From assembly GCA_008931825.1 (NCBI GenBank), contig QXVZ01003262.1, forward strand, positions 6,336 through 27,856: a stretch of 21,521 bases of DNA, in the 5' to 3' direction. The notes below the pieces were generated by a model. It ran no database searches and had not been told where the DNA came from. It saw nothing but the letters and a program-made list of their open reading frames with translations. The stretch is from Phallusia fumigata (lineage: Eukaryota > Chordata > Ascidiacea > Phlebobranchia > Ascidiidae). This document shows positions 12,801-18,427 of this stretch, piece by piece. The position numbers and the translations under genes were made by a program. How positions within the stretch are numbered: position 1 is the stretch's first letter; the number at the start of each line of letters is the position of its first letter.

Positions 12801-15800
12801 TACGCATCTATGCTGTTCATGTAGTAATAAAACCGCACATACTTGACAGGTTAAACTCAGGAGAGGAAAAAGGGGTCCTCTTTATATTTATAACCCTTAG
12901 GAAATCACCCGAAAATAAGACCTAGTACATATTCATTTTTAACGAAATGTCTGAATGCCTAGGGTATGCAGGAAAAAATACCGTTTAACGTCCAATTGGC
13001 TGGGGTGACAGGTGAAAGGCGGCCGTCGCCTGGAAACGATGATGACGTCATTGCGGTCCGGGCTCTCGATCCGGGGGTGCGGGTGCTGTACCCCTCCTCA
13101 CTCTCCCAGCGGGAACTAACCCCCAGGGTGTCGGCGCGCGTTGCAATGTTCCGGGTCTTGGCGCTTGTTCCTGTGTAGTAGGAAAGGCTGATAAACAAGT
13201 TCAAGCCAAAAGGAGCAAAAATCCGACGAGTTCATCTTAAAGTATCGGGCTAAAAGTTTCGAAAAAGTTATTAAGCGCCACAGTAATTTTGTTTTGATTC
13301 TGTAATTTTTTTAACATGTTCAAATGTGTTTAGTCCTCACAGTCACATATAACACAACGGTTTAAAATGCCGCAAGATAGGCTAATGTTCAGTTGCAATG
13401 GTGCTGGATATTTCGCGTTAAATGGAGGCTATTTGATTATTGCGTTACATGTGTGAATTTCCAAACTATATTCACTTCCAGTTGTTACGGTTGAAAAAAA
13501 TATCTACCCGCATATATTTTGAGATTACATAATTTGGTTGTGCATCACTAGACGCTTGTTCCAACAAAACCTTTGAAAGGTCGGTTCTCTAACTTTAACG
13601 AAGCAATCGCGAAACTAAGGTGGCACACGGGGAATTCAAATCGTGACTGGTTTGAGAAAGAGTTGGTGAACACACAGGTCATCTTCGGAATGTGGCAACA
13701 AAGATAGAAGTACCCGAAATAGTTTGGTTTGGCATCCTCAATGACAGAATGCTATAAATCCCGTTACTTGATTAAAGGACAGTAACCTACACGCCTACTA
13801 GAGTTTAATGTAAACAGCTTTCCATAAACAAGACGCTATATAGCAGACAGAACCGGCGGTAGAGTAGATACATGTATCTTGTTACCCGTTGTAGGTGTGG
13901 TGGTAACTGGAGATTAAATACGAAGCAGTTAGAAAACAATCGCACTGAGATGTTTTGCGATTGACCAGGGTGCGGAACATTTTAACAGTGGTATTGTATT
14001 TGGTAAACCTTGCCTGTGCATTCTTAACAACAGAGTTGGCTGTGATTTATAACAGCTTTAAAAATTACGCCATATTTTCCGATATTTTTGCCCAATTGCG
14101 AAGAAGATGTATTAAACAAAACAAAAGAAAGGCTTCAATATACGGCATGAACCTGACCATCAATGGATTTGAAATTCAAATGCTAACCAATGTATTAAAA
14201 TGCAGAAATGAGATAACATGCTGTTCAATAATAGAGTACATTTAAATCACGAACACAAGACATGGAGCCTAATAAAAAAATGTCAGAATGCGTGTATATT
14301 ATGCGCACTGATGATGCCAACAGCGAAGGTATTTACCATGTACAAGTTCTGTAGCAATTATGTATTTGAATTAGTGATTTTTAAATGATTTTAACACAAA
14401 ATATAAAAACATATTCATACCGCTCTGTGCATAGTCGACTGCTGTGGTCCCGAGCCCGGAGTCGGACATGAGGTTGACCTGGCCCGACACCGAATCGCCC
14501 TGACCCCTGGATGACGTCATTGTGGGATGAGCGCGTCGCCTGTGTGCCTTGGGACGGCCAATGTCCCGCCGAACCATGTTGTCACCCTGCGTGCTGCTGG
14601 TTTCAGTGGCAGAAGTGTCGTACATCGCTGTTGCCGACCAAGTCCTTCCTGCGGGTGGTGTGAAATCAGAAATTGAAGTTCTGAATTGAAAGGGTCTAAC
14701 CTAGCGAGTCAACCATTACGGATTTGAGTGACATACATTCGACTCAAACAGTCACTTGTTGAAGTTAATAGGGTAGGTAGTTCACAAAAATAAATTATCA
14801 AATGCAACTTTCGCTTGTGGTGCACGTAAAAATAAAAATCTTTGCAAACGTTTTACTAATTTGGGGCTAGCGGGATAATCAATTTGACTGTGGGGTCAAA
14901 CGAAACTGATGACAAACCAGCATAATCATAAAGTTTTGTCCAAATTCGTGAAACATTCATGCCAAAAGTGCATGGACAAGCTGCAAGTTAACAAAAAAAC
15001 AAGAAATAAGCAAAAAAACAGTAGGACTGAACCCAATATCAGTACAGTAACGACAATATTCCCGAGGAAATGCAGCAGTTATGAGTAGAAAGTTTGGAGT
15101 TAGGTCGGGGGCATAGATTAGGGAAAGACTAACAATGTTTTCCAGGTTCACAGCTCCAGTTAAACATTAGCAAACAATCATCAACTCAGGAGAGACAAAC
15201 AAAGTCCCCCCCCCCCCTCTCCCTCATAAATACTTTCAACAGACGGGCGATAAATCGTACGTACGTTATGCAAACAAACATTATGATCAGGGAAAATGAT
15301 TTAAAAGCATACAGCTTTTGACAATACAAACTGTTAGGGAACATACTCTTTTTCTAAACCATACGTTCTTAAACAGGGGAACTCCCAAGGGGGACAAGAT
15401 CTCTTTCTAGTGGGTAAGGGGATGCTAAATCTTTAGGGGTTGGTTTTAGATACACAAGAAATTACTTTCCGAAAATTGCAGAATGGGGTACGAGAAGTGG
15501 TTGGTGATTCCCAAGGGGGGCCGACAAGGAAAATGGTTAAGAATACTTACCTAAACTCTATGAGGTCCTTATTCAAATAGAATCACATTTTGTACGTTTG
15601 CCAAACTGTACCAAAAAAACAACCAAAACACTTACCTAACCCAAGATTTGGTGGCAAACTGAACGCCCGACTTGCTGGCCTAGACTCGCCAAATCCCTGA
15701 TACTTTGTGCTTGCCATATCGGTCCAGTCTATAGACGACTGGTTGTCCAGGCTGGTCAGGGCCCTGGACGGGGAATCCATGCGTCCTCCTGGTCCACTCA

Positions 15801-18237
15801 TAATGGATGTGGTGGTGGCGTAGCCCATGGACAACCGACTGTAGCCTCTGATTCTGCTGCTTCCTCTGCGAATGTCCAACGGCCGCAAGAGGAGTTTGCA
15901 TAGTTTCAATTCTCGGTACATTTGAGTTCTGTTGAAATCAACGAATGGTGCGATGAAATATAACAAACAAGAAACATCAATTTATGGCCTTGGAAAAGTA
16001 TCAGCATAGATCTAAATGTAGGTTAGTCAAAAACTGCACCCAGATTTAGATGATAGCTGTATCCAAAGTATTTGTAGTGTCATAATCTATTAACTAAAAA
16101 AAATTAAAAATATTAAAAATATTTATAAACAGTAGTATTTCCTTGCTGGCGTTCATGCACAAAATGCATCACATAAAAACAAGGGAACAAGTACAACCAG
16201 TGGCACTGACTCGACAAAAAGGTGAAGTCTGTGTTCCTTGGCCCAAGCAAGCACCCTCTCTCTTTCATCCTCTTTCGCCCCATAAACCGCAGGCGCCCCA
16301 CGTCCGTTGGGGTCACTTTCCGACGGCAGATTGAGGTCGGGAAGTGGTTCCTGGGGTTTTACCCTATTACTTGGCGGGGTGACCTCGCAAATGGGGGCAA
16401 AAGGGACAGTTTCTTTGTCAACGTCGTGAAACGTTCCGGTAAAGCGACTGTAGGAGAGACGTTGTGGAAACGCCTGCAAAGCGAAACAGGGTTATATTTG
16501 GAACACCAAATAGAGGCTTGTTTATAATTCGTATCATGAATGAAGAAGTAGCAATTAAAACCGATATGTAAGCTGCAGACAGTGCACACTCTTTCGACCT
16601 GTAAGGTCTCATCAGTGCAGCTGGTGACAGGACACTGGTCGTTTAGGCTAGTGTAGCCAAATTACGGCACTCCAGTTTGTTGTGAGTAACAGGCCGAAAA
16701 GCCATGCCTCACGTCATCTGTTCGATGCCACAACTGGACAAAACTACAAAAAAACAGCTGCACTGATGAGACCTTACAGGTCGAAAATCGAGGCATTACT
16801 GAATCGTTTGACAATCAATCATGTCGATTTATACCGCTTTGTCGGCCAGCATATCTATACTTAGAACGAGATGGAAATGGACGAATGACACCAAACGAAC
16901 TAGACGGACTTGCAAATGATCAAACAAAACAGGAACGAATAGACCATCAAATGAACGATCGGAACGTCTAATGTGACAGGTGTCAGGGAAAAGCGCTCGT
17001 TACAGTTTAAAGGTTCCTATTATGTCGTCTTATTCAGGATAATCGTTATCTTAATTCGATAAATATAGGGCTAAACCCACCACAGCTGCCAACATTTCAC
17101 CACATACAAGAATATAAGCCTTCAGCACAACAATACAAACAATAGCAGGGGTCCAGTTTCATTCCAAAGCTCGCGCGCTTTGATAATGTTTACAAATTGG
17201 CGTGGTGAGCCGATTGGGCGGCGAAACTGTGAATGGGAAAACTGGAGAGTTTTTGTTCTACCCCGGGATAACTGTTTCCTACTTGGTTTGTTCAGTCGCG
17301 CCGAATTGACAATAGCTAGGCAACATCACCTGCTGAAACATTGTGCTTTTGGTTGTTTAAAGGGTGAGGTGGAGTTTGGGGACAACGTTTGGCATACATG
17401 ACTTTAACCGCCGGAAAACAAACAAGGACCGGTTGATTTATGTCTTGCACCATACGTGCTTATTATGTAATGTAGGCGAAATTTCGTCGGGGTTGGACAT
17501 CATTAAAACAAGTGGTCTGAAATGCAGGCCACCTTGAATTCAATAAAACAAACGTTCAGAAATATAAAGTTTCTCTAAAACTTCACACTTTTACAGCGAA
17601 ACATGGTTTCTTAAGATGACAAAAAAACGTGCTGCCAAGAATAAAACGTATCTGTTTTTTTTGCGAAGATTTATTTAAAAACAGGCTAAAAAACACACGT
17701 CACGGTGAGATCTGAACCAGAGACCTCAGGCATCACACCTCTACACCACAAAAGCCTGATAAGCCATCAATTATTTAGATTAAGAAGTTTTTATTGTTTT
17801 CAGCACTTGGAAATTACCACTGTATTTGCAGTTTAACAATCAAACTTACCGGTAGGGAAAGAAAAGCGTTGAAATATTCCAGAAATGCGTCGTCGCAGGA
17901 AAGCGTCTCCTCCAGCGATTCCGACGTCACCACGTCAATGCCTGTGACGTCACATAAGTTTTTGAAACGCAAAGCAACATTTTAGCTAGCAATGTAATGG
18001 CGTACTGGTTCATAGTAACTTGTAAGTTTCATTTAATTTGTAAGATAAATGGCATACGCAGAGAGACAAGTACGCTTGATACGAGCATTAAATAACACCC
18101 ATTTTGGCACATAAATTAGCAATTCTAGTACTAAATACACATTTCGGAACACGTTACTCCACAATAGCATAATACAGATACAAACCCCAACAACGGGAAT
18201 AACTAAAAACATACAACAAAATTTGCTTACTTTTCAT
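520..18237 (-). CDS. RGS22: Regulator of G-protein signalling 22 (RGS22-like), complete gene, 26 coding exons
   Basis: I joined 26 exons whose GT-AG borders and phases all agree; the sum is 4506 bases, 1501 residues plus stop. Residues 3-130 carry the RGS22 start pattern: an acidic helix ending FLEYFNAFLSLP, then AFPQRLSYSRF, then the block LAWAKEHRLHLFVE joined to TQMYRELKLCKLLLRP. Four helical RGS-like segments lie near residues 473-620, 708-860, 1028-1170 and 1197-1345; linkers are Ser/Thr-rich, acidic (about 417-450) or acidic-then-basic (988-1018). There is no signal peptide or membrane segment, so the protein should be intracellular. RGS domains bind G-alpha subunits and usually speed GTP hydrolysis; mammalian RGS22 is mainly known from testis. 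Catalytic activity here is not shown. The product is longer than the roughly 1260-residue human protein. The family call is firm; a few acceptor choices are less certain. Confidence 0.9.
829..1373. other. RGS22 intron 25
   Basis: Non-coding apart from the tRNA-like sequence at 1090-1175. A short tandem GAACTCG appears at 1216-1235. Confidence 0.75.
1090..1175 (+). repeat. tRNA-like sequence with Pol III B box
   Basis: GGTTCGAAACCC is a good B box. Just upstream CCUUG/UAGGG can pair around a seven-base loop, as in an anticodon arm, but position 33 is not U and the T stem is imperfect. Probably tRNA-derived SINE or tRNA relic, antisense to RGS22 in intron 25. Confidence 0.4.
1374..1528 (-). 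CDS. RGS22: RGS22 exon 25
   Basis: Encodes residues 1348-1399: a basic helix (LKSERMQKRRLEAFLKSQDP) and then a stretch I do not recognise (DMKGIEFTFSVNTGIQW). Acceptor TATTTGCAG, donor GTAAGT. Its phase 1 in and phase 0 out decide the acceptor used by exon 26. Confidence 0.8.
1737..1929 (-). CDS. RGS22: RGS22 exon 24
   Basis: Encodes residues 1284-1347. TLFDDSQHTVFNELLPFWAG is the characteristic closing block of the fourth RGS-like segment. Acceptor TATGGCAG, donor GTAAGG, phase 1. Confidence 0.89.
1930..2617. other. RGS22 intron 23
   Basis: No gene. It contains small palindromes: CAGAATCT/AGATTCTG at 2166-2183, and paired GGTACC sites near 2507 and 2522. AGTGGACGGC is repeated near 2220 and 2250. 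Confidence 0.75.
2618..2791 (-). CDS. RGS22: RGS22 exon 23
   Basis: Encodes residues 1226-1283. PLIHNDLMFYVEVNKFLALF followed by KAKIRSIRDCFIDSQMQPTL is one of the strongest RGS22-like blocks in the gene, the core helices of the fourth RGS-like segment. Phase 0 at both ends. Confidence 0.9.
2792..3180. other. RGS22 intron 22
   Basis: I see nothing beyond ordinary AT-rich intron sequence. Confidence 0.75.
3181..3411 (-). CDS. RGS22: RGS22 exon 22
   Basis: Encodes residues 1149-1225. It closes the third RGS-like segment (IRSDLGQHLNTAELALKTL), crosses a basic patch (KRRR), and starts the fourth segment with EHKIMFNQSLDRAKEGNLPL. Phase 0 at both ends. Confidence 0.86.
3412..3865. other. RGS22 intron 21
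   Basis: Contains a TGACGTCA palindrome (3517-3524) and a near copy TGACGTCG just before it; otherwise nothing recognisable. Confidence 0.75.
3866..4026 (-). CDS. RGS22: RGS22 exon 21
   Basis: Encodes residues 1095-1148, including SVLEIQDYVTPTLDQAAANF, late helices of the third RGS-like segment. The donor GTTTGA is weak, but the exon fits phase 1 in and phase 0 out with both neighbours. Confidence 0.83.
4027..4500. other. RGS22 intron 20
   Basis: Holds the lone hAT-like end at 4112-4129. No other end and no reading frame of interest. Confidence 0.7.
4112..4129 (+). repeat. Lone hAT-like terminal motif
   Basis: CAGTGGTTATCAACCTGG closely resembles hAT terminal repeats of the CAGNGGTTCTCAACCTGG kind. 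No matching right end lies in intron 20, so it is at most one end of a truncated copy. Confidence 0.35.
4501..4621 (-). CDS. RGS22: RGS22 exon 20
   Basis: Encodes residues 1055-1094: IQNVMQMYQLCDALLSVPSS and onward, helices of the third RGS-like segment. Acceptor TTCACAG, donor GTAAGT, phase 1. Confidence 0.87.
4622..5094. other. RGS22 intron 19
   Basis: CATCTGTGTTGCA occurs twice, near 4803 and 4836, about 34 bases apart. Nothing else stands out. Confidence 0.7.
5095..5355 (-). CDS. RGS22: RGS22 exon 19
   Basis: Encodes residues 968-1054. An acidic Glu-run (988-1007) changes abruptly into five Arg then five Lys (1009-1018). The third RGS-like segment then opens with LTFAEIKANKLLYTFLRKYI. 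On the plus strand the charged part is a TCC/TTC-rich tract. Phase 0 at both ends. Confidence 0.87.
5356..5864. other. RGS22 intron 18
   Basis: Open frames on the plus strand here show no family resemblance and lack an ATG in a sensible context. No repeat seen. Confidence 0.7.
5865..6067 (-). CDS. RGS22: RGS22 exon 18
   Basis: Encodes residues 900-967. A short helix (YSYDVERIKQLANSIRQKGA) is followed by a Lys/Arg/Pro-rich basic stretch (KKPQRPPPKKTTAARKTARL). Acceptor TTGCGTAG, donor GTAAAT, phase 0. Confidence 0.83.
6068..6449. other. RGS22 intron 17
   Basis: I see nothing beyond AT-rich intron sequence. Confidence 0.7.
6450..6589 (-). CDS. RGS22: RGS22 exon 17
   Basis: Encodes residues 853-899, a Ser/Thr/Glu-rich disordered linker (SATTEPSETSSITEDRKEGS, then STSMSETTTTFSKHWYY). 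Acceptor GTTATAG, donor GTAAGT, phase 1. Many possible phosphorylation sites, none testable here. Confidence 0.83.
6590..6893. other. RGS22 intron 16
   Basis: I see nothing recognisable. Confidence 0.7.
6894..7008 (-). CDS. RGS22: RGS22 exon 16
   Basis: Encodes residues 815-852: SNLFRSIRQYAINVLSSCLQ and RYNDHEIKIYIE, the closing helices of the second RGS-like segment. Acceptor CACACAG, donor GTGAGT, phase 2. Confidence 0.86.
7228..7374 (-). CDS. RGS22: RGS22 exon 15
   Basis: Encodes residues 766-814: AFGAVEAYMLFNIFLVKDSP then KKLLSSISALQRAL, helices of the second RGS-like segment. Acceptor TTTTTCAG, donor GTAAAA (the weakest position is the last A), phase 1 at both ends. Confidence 0.85.
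7375..7969. other. RGS22 intron 14
   Basis: Holds the B-box sequence at 7790-7850; otherwise ordinary intron. Confidence 0.7.
7790..7850 (+). repeat. tRNA-like/SINE B-box sequence
   Basis: TTCTGTCATGGGTTCGAATCCCAC has a near-perfect T arm (GTGGG-type stem, TTCGAAT loop) but no proper anticodon arm upstream. It resembles 20305-20350 on the other strand, suggesting one SINE family. It lies in RGS22 intron 14. Confidence 0.45.
7970..8085 (-). CDS. RGS22: RGS22 exon 14
   Basis: Encodes residues 727-765: HEDRTVTFTYDFWMCLEYLS and onward, an RGS helix containing the F-W-x-x-x-E-Y-L core. Acceptor TTTCGTAG and donor GTAAGA give phase 2 in and phase 1 out, which bridges exons 13 and 15. Confidence 0.88.
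8086..8748. other. RGS22 intron 13
   Basis: I see no gene or repeat. Confidence 0.7.
8749..8897 (-). CDS. RGS22: RGS22 exon 13
   Basis: Encodes residues 678-726, ending LMRALAAEPEAGYPFRNYIR, the opening of the second RGS-like segment (helix, Ala/Gly, then PFRNY). I chose acceptor TTTCCATAG. A second in-frame acceptor 15 bases in, GCTGCTCAG, would shorten the protein by five residues. Confidence 0.82.
8898..9699. other. RGS22 intron 12
   Basis: Holds the decayed hammerhead fold (9517-9590). A G-rich stretch at 9420-9457 loosely resembles degenerate telomere-like GGGTTAGG units. Confidence 0.7.
9517..9590 (-). repeat. Decayed hammerhead-like fold in RGS22 intron 12
   Basis: On the minus strand a perfect nine-base outer stem (GUACUUGUG/CACAAGUAC) encloses CUGAUGA, an imperfect stem II (UGUCAAC, loop AGC, GUUUAUC) and GAAAC with a minimal stem III ending GU-U. 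The core motifs are intact. Stem II has two mismatches, and the base of stem I next to CUGAUGA does not pair. It is best read as an old retroelement-borne hammerhead relic. Confidence 0.5.
9700..9857 (-). CDS. RGS22: RGS22 exon 12
   Basis: Encodes residues 625-677, a linker between the first and second RGS-like segments (YWNDDVEGMHDVTTNLSKLV, then proline- and glutamine-containing sequence). Acceptor TTTTCAG, donor GTAATG, phase 0. The other two frames hit stops within a few codons. Confidence 0.85.
10155..10290 (-). CDS. RGS22: RGS22 exon 11
   Basis: Encodes residues 580-624. It holds YDVLRRLRSYWLPRFVVHQ, a typical late helix of RGS22 RGS repeats. Acceptor ATTCGCAG, donor GTGAAG, phase 1. 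Confidence 0.88.
10579..10741 (-). CDS. RGS22: RGS22 exon 10
   Basis: Encodes residues 525-579. A Ser-rich loop leads into LRLRRHRLFRDILDRHKFIL and then TEESWQQIREAQ, amphipathic helices of the first RGS-like segment. Donor GTTCGT, phase 0. Confidence 0.87.
10742..11353. other. RGS22 intron 9
   Basis: I see no gene or repeat; extended open frames are chance runs of intron. Confidence 0.7.
11354..11472 (-). CDS. RGS22: RGS22 exon 9
   Basis: Encodes residues 486-524. MDSFLNFVKGTAGEFLVAFW followed by LDTEAFKDAL is a clear RGS pattern: a phenylalanine-led helix, then an FW-x-D-x-E-x-FK helix. Acceptor TTTCAG, donor GTAAGA, phase 2. Confidence 0.9.
11651..11912 (-). CDS. RGS22: RGS22 exon 8
   Basis: Encodes residues 398-485. 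A Thr/Gly-rich stretch is followed by a strongly acidic run (about residues 417-450, with DGDVDDDVADGDSDEFEEED). It ends with MSLQHIKERIFRT, the first helix of the first RGS-like segment. Acceptor TTTCACAG, donor GTACAT, phase 0. Confidence 0.87.
12197..12317 (-). CDS. RGS22: RGS22 exon 7
   Basis: Encodes residues 358-397, including TADSPSKPHRATIVLPQGSS. The acceptor TTGTTGTAG gives phase 1 in; the donor GTATGA gives phase 2 out. This is the only choice here that connects exons 6 and 8. Confidence 0.8.
12318..12981. other. RGS22 intron 6
   Basis: Contains the perfect hairpin at 12786-12829. The open frames overlapping its edges are shadows of exon 7 and intron. Confidence 0.7.
12786..12829. 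repeat. Perfect 12-bp hairpin
   Basis: TATTACTACATG and CATGTAGTAATA pair perfectly around a 20-base loop in RGS22 intron 6. Too short to call a transposon or microRNA precursor from sequence alone. Confidence 0.6.
12982..13170 (-). CDS. RGS22: RGS22 exon 6
   Basis: Encodes residues 295-357 (TSAKTRNIATRADTLGVSSR and onward), a Ser/Thr/Arg-rich linker ending near SPVTPANWTLN. Acceptor TACACAG, donor GTATTT, phase 1 at both ends. The higher GC content stands out against the flanking introns. Confidence 0.82.
13171..14420. other. RGS22 intron 5
   Basis: The second longest intron. A plus-strand open frame near 13955-14245 starts with TTG and resembles nothing. CTGATGATGCCAACAGCG at 14308-14325 resembles the hammerhead relic of intron 12 but lacks GAAA. 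Confidence 0.7.
14421..14648 (-). CDS. RGS22: RGS22 exon 5
   Basis: Encodes residues 219-294, a linker with no recognisable domain: RTWSATAMYDTSATE, an Arg/His-rich patch (RPKAHRRRAH), then polar sequence. Acceptor CCGCAG, donor GTATGA, phase 1 at both ends. Confidence 0.82.
14649..15635. other. RGS22 intron 4
   Basis: Holds the poly-C run at 15206-15217; no gene or transposon seen. Confidence 0.7.
15206..15217. repeat. Poly-C run of 12
   Basis: Homopolymer in RGS22 intron 4; likely length-variable and prone to sequencing error. Confidence 0.8.
15636..15928 (-). CDS. RGS22: RGS22 exon 4
   Basis: Encodes residues 121-218. It opens with TQMYRELKLCKLLLRPL, completing the conserved N-terminal block, then becomes a Ser/Arg/Gly-rich linker (SMGYATTTSIMSGPGGRMD and onward). 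The acceptor is TTTCAACAG and the donor GTAAGT, phase 1. A second open frame in the same stretch ends in a stop and fits no neighbour. Confidence 0.85.
16211..16473 (-). CDS. RGS22: RGS22 exon 3
   Basis: Encodes residues 34-120, beginning AFPQRLSYSRFTGTFHDVDK, which continues exon 2 as in the family. It ends with the conserved block ERVLAWAKEHRLHLFVE. The donor is the weak GTCAGT (phase 2). I chose it because it is the only nearby donor that restores the family sequence across the junction with exon 4. Confidence 0.85.
16571..16622 (-). ncRNA. Type I hammerhead ribozyme in RGS22 intron 2
   Basis: Read on the minus strand: stem I 5' arm AGCUGCA (16616-16622); core CUGAUGA (16609-16615); stem II GACCU-UAC-AGGUC (16596-16608); core GAAA (16592-16595); a short stem III (AGU/ACU with loop GUGC) closed by A-U; cleavage triplet GUC (16578-16580); stem I 3' arm UGCAGCU (16571-16577), a perfect seven-base complement of the 5' arm. 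All core nucleotides are present. The one defect is a G-G mismatch at 15.2/16.2, normally a C-G pair. Hammerheads are known in Penelope-like and other retroelements and in some vertebrate introns. This one is in the sense of RGS22 and would cut about 104 bases upstream of exon 3. Activity is inferred, not shown. Confidence 0.85.
16592..16786. repeat. Inverted repeat with 32-base perfect arms carrying the hammerhead 5' half
   Basis: Bases 16592-16623 and 16755-16786 are exact inverted copies (32 of 32), each spanning the stem I 5' arm, CUGAUGA, stem II and GAAA. The 131-base interior shows only weak further complementarity. The plus-strand copy has no GUC or stem I 3' arm after it, so it is half a ribozyme. 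The arrangement resembles a tail-to-tail retroelement remnant or a folded mobile element. I found no clear target-site duplication. Confidence 0.85.
17695..17760 (-). repeat. tRNA-derived SINE-like sequence
   Basis: The minus strand reads TGTGGTGTAGAGG (A-box-like), then GGTTCAGATCTC (degenerate B box) after about 19 bases, too short for a real tRNA. In RGS22 intron 2, sense orientation. Confidence 0.4.
17850..17941 (-). CDS. RGS22: RGS22 exon 2
   Basis: Encodes residues 3-33, IDVVTSESLEETLSC then DDAFLEYFNAFLSLP, a conserved helix at the start of RGS22 proteins. The acceptor lies inside a TGACGTCACAG sequence. The donor is a strong GTAAGT, phase 0. Confidence 0.88.
18231..18237 (-). CDS. 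RGS22: RGS22 exon 1, seven-base start exon
   Basis: The coding part is ATGAAAA followed by donor GTAAGC (phase 1). It joins exon 2 to read MKSIDVV. An in-frame stop lies upstream and no other in-frame ATG occurs between, so this is the first usable start. The downstream protein matches the family N-terminus, but a longer 5' exon beyond this point cannot be excluded. Confidence 0.7.
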
Positions 18238-18419
18238 GGTCACCGCCTCTGTCACCACGCAGGCATGCTCGAAATCAACGCCATCCGTAACATGTCACAA
18301 CTACCGACTACCAATGAAAACAATAAGCGATTTCCCAAAGGCGATTGTGCCAAAACGTCAGCAGCAACTATCGAGCGCCACCTAGCAGGCAATATAATTA
18401 CAAATTTTAATCACCAAGA

Positions 18420-18427
18420 GTCTAGAC
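18420..18427. repeat. Left target-site duplication of the hAT-type element
   Basis: GTCTAGAC, identical to 18973-18980 and itself a palindrome. Confidence 0.9.

Larger units (their letters stand above)
16474..17849. other. RGS22 intron 2
   Basis: The longest intron (1376 bases). It carries the hammerhead ribozyme and its inverted half copy (16571-16786) and a SINE-like sequence (17695-17760). I searched it for a missing coding exon and found none; exons 2 and 3 join directly in phase 0. Confidence 0.8.

Noticed and set aside
13955-14245. Plus-strand open frame of 96 aa
   Set aside because: It starts with TTG, lies wholly in intron 5 and resembles no family.
15680-15901. Alternative minus-strand frame within exon 4
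   Set aside because: It ends in a stop before the donor and does not connect to exon 5; the chosen frame continues the conserved N-terminal block.
16755-16786. Second hammerhead on the plus strand
   Set aside because: The 5' half is perfect, but no cleavage triplet followed by a complementary stem I arm was found downstream, so it is only a half copy.
18370-18395. CTCF-like motif (GCGCCACCTAGCAGG) upstream of RGS22
   Set aside because: It departs from the consensus at key positions, and one partial match is not evidence of binding.
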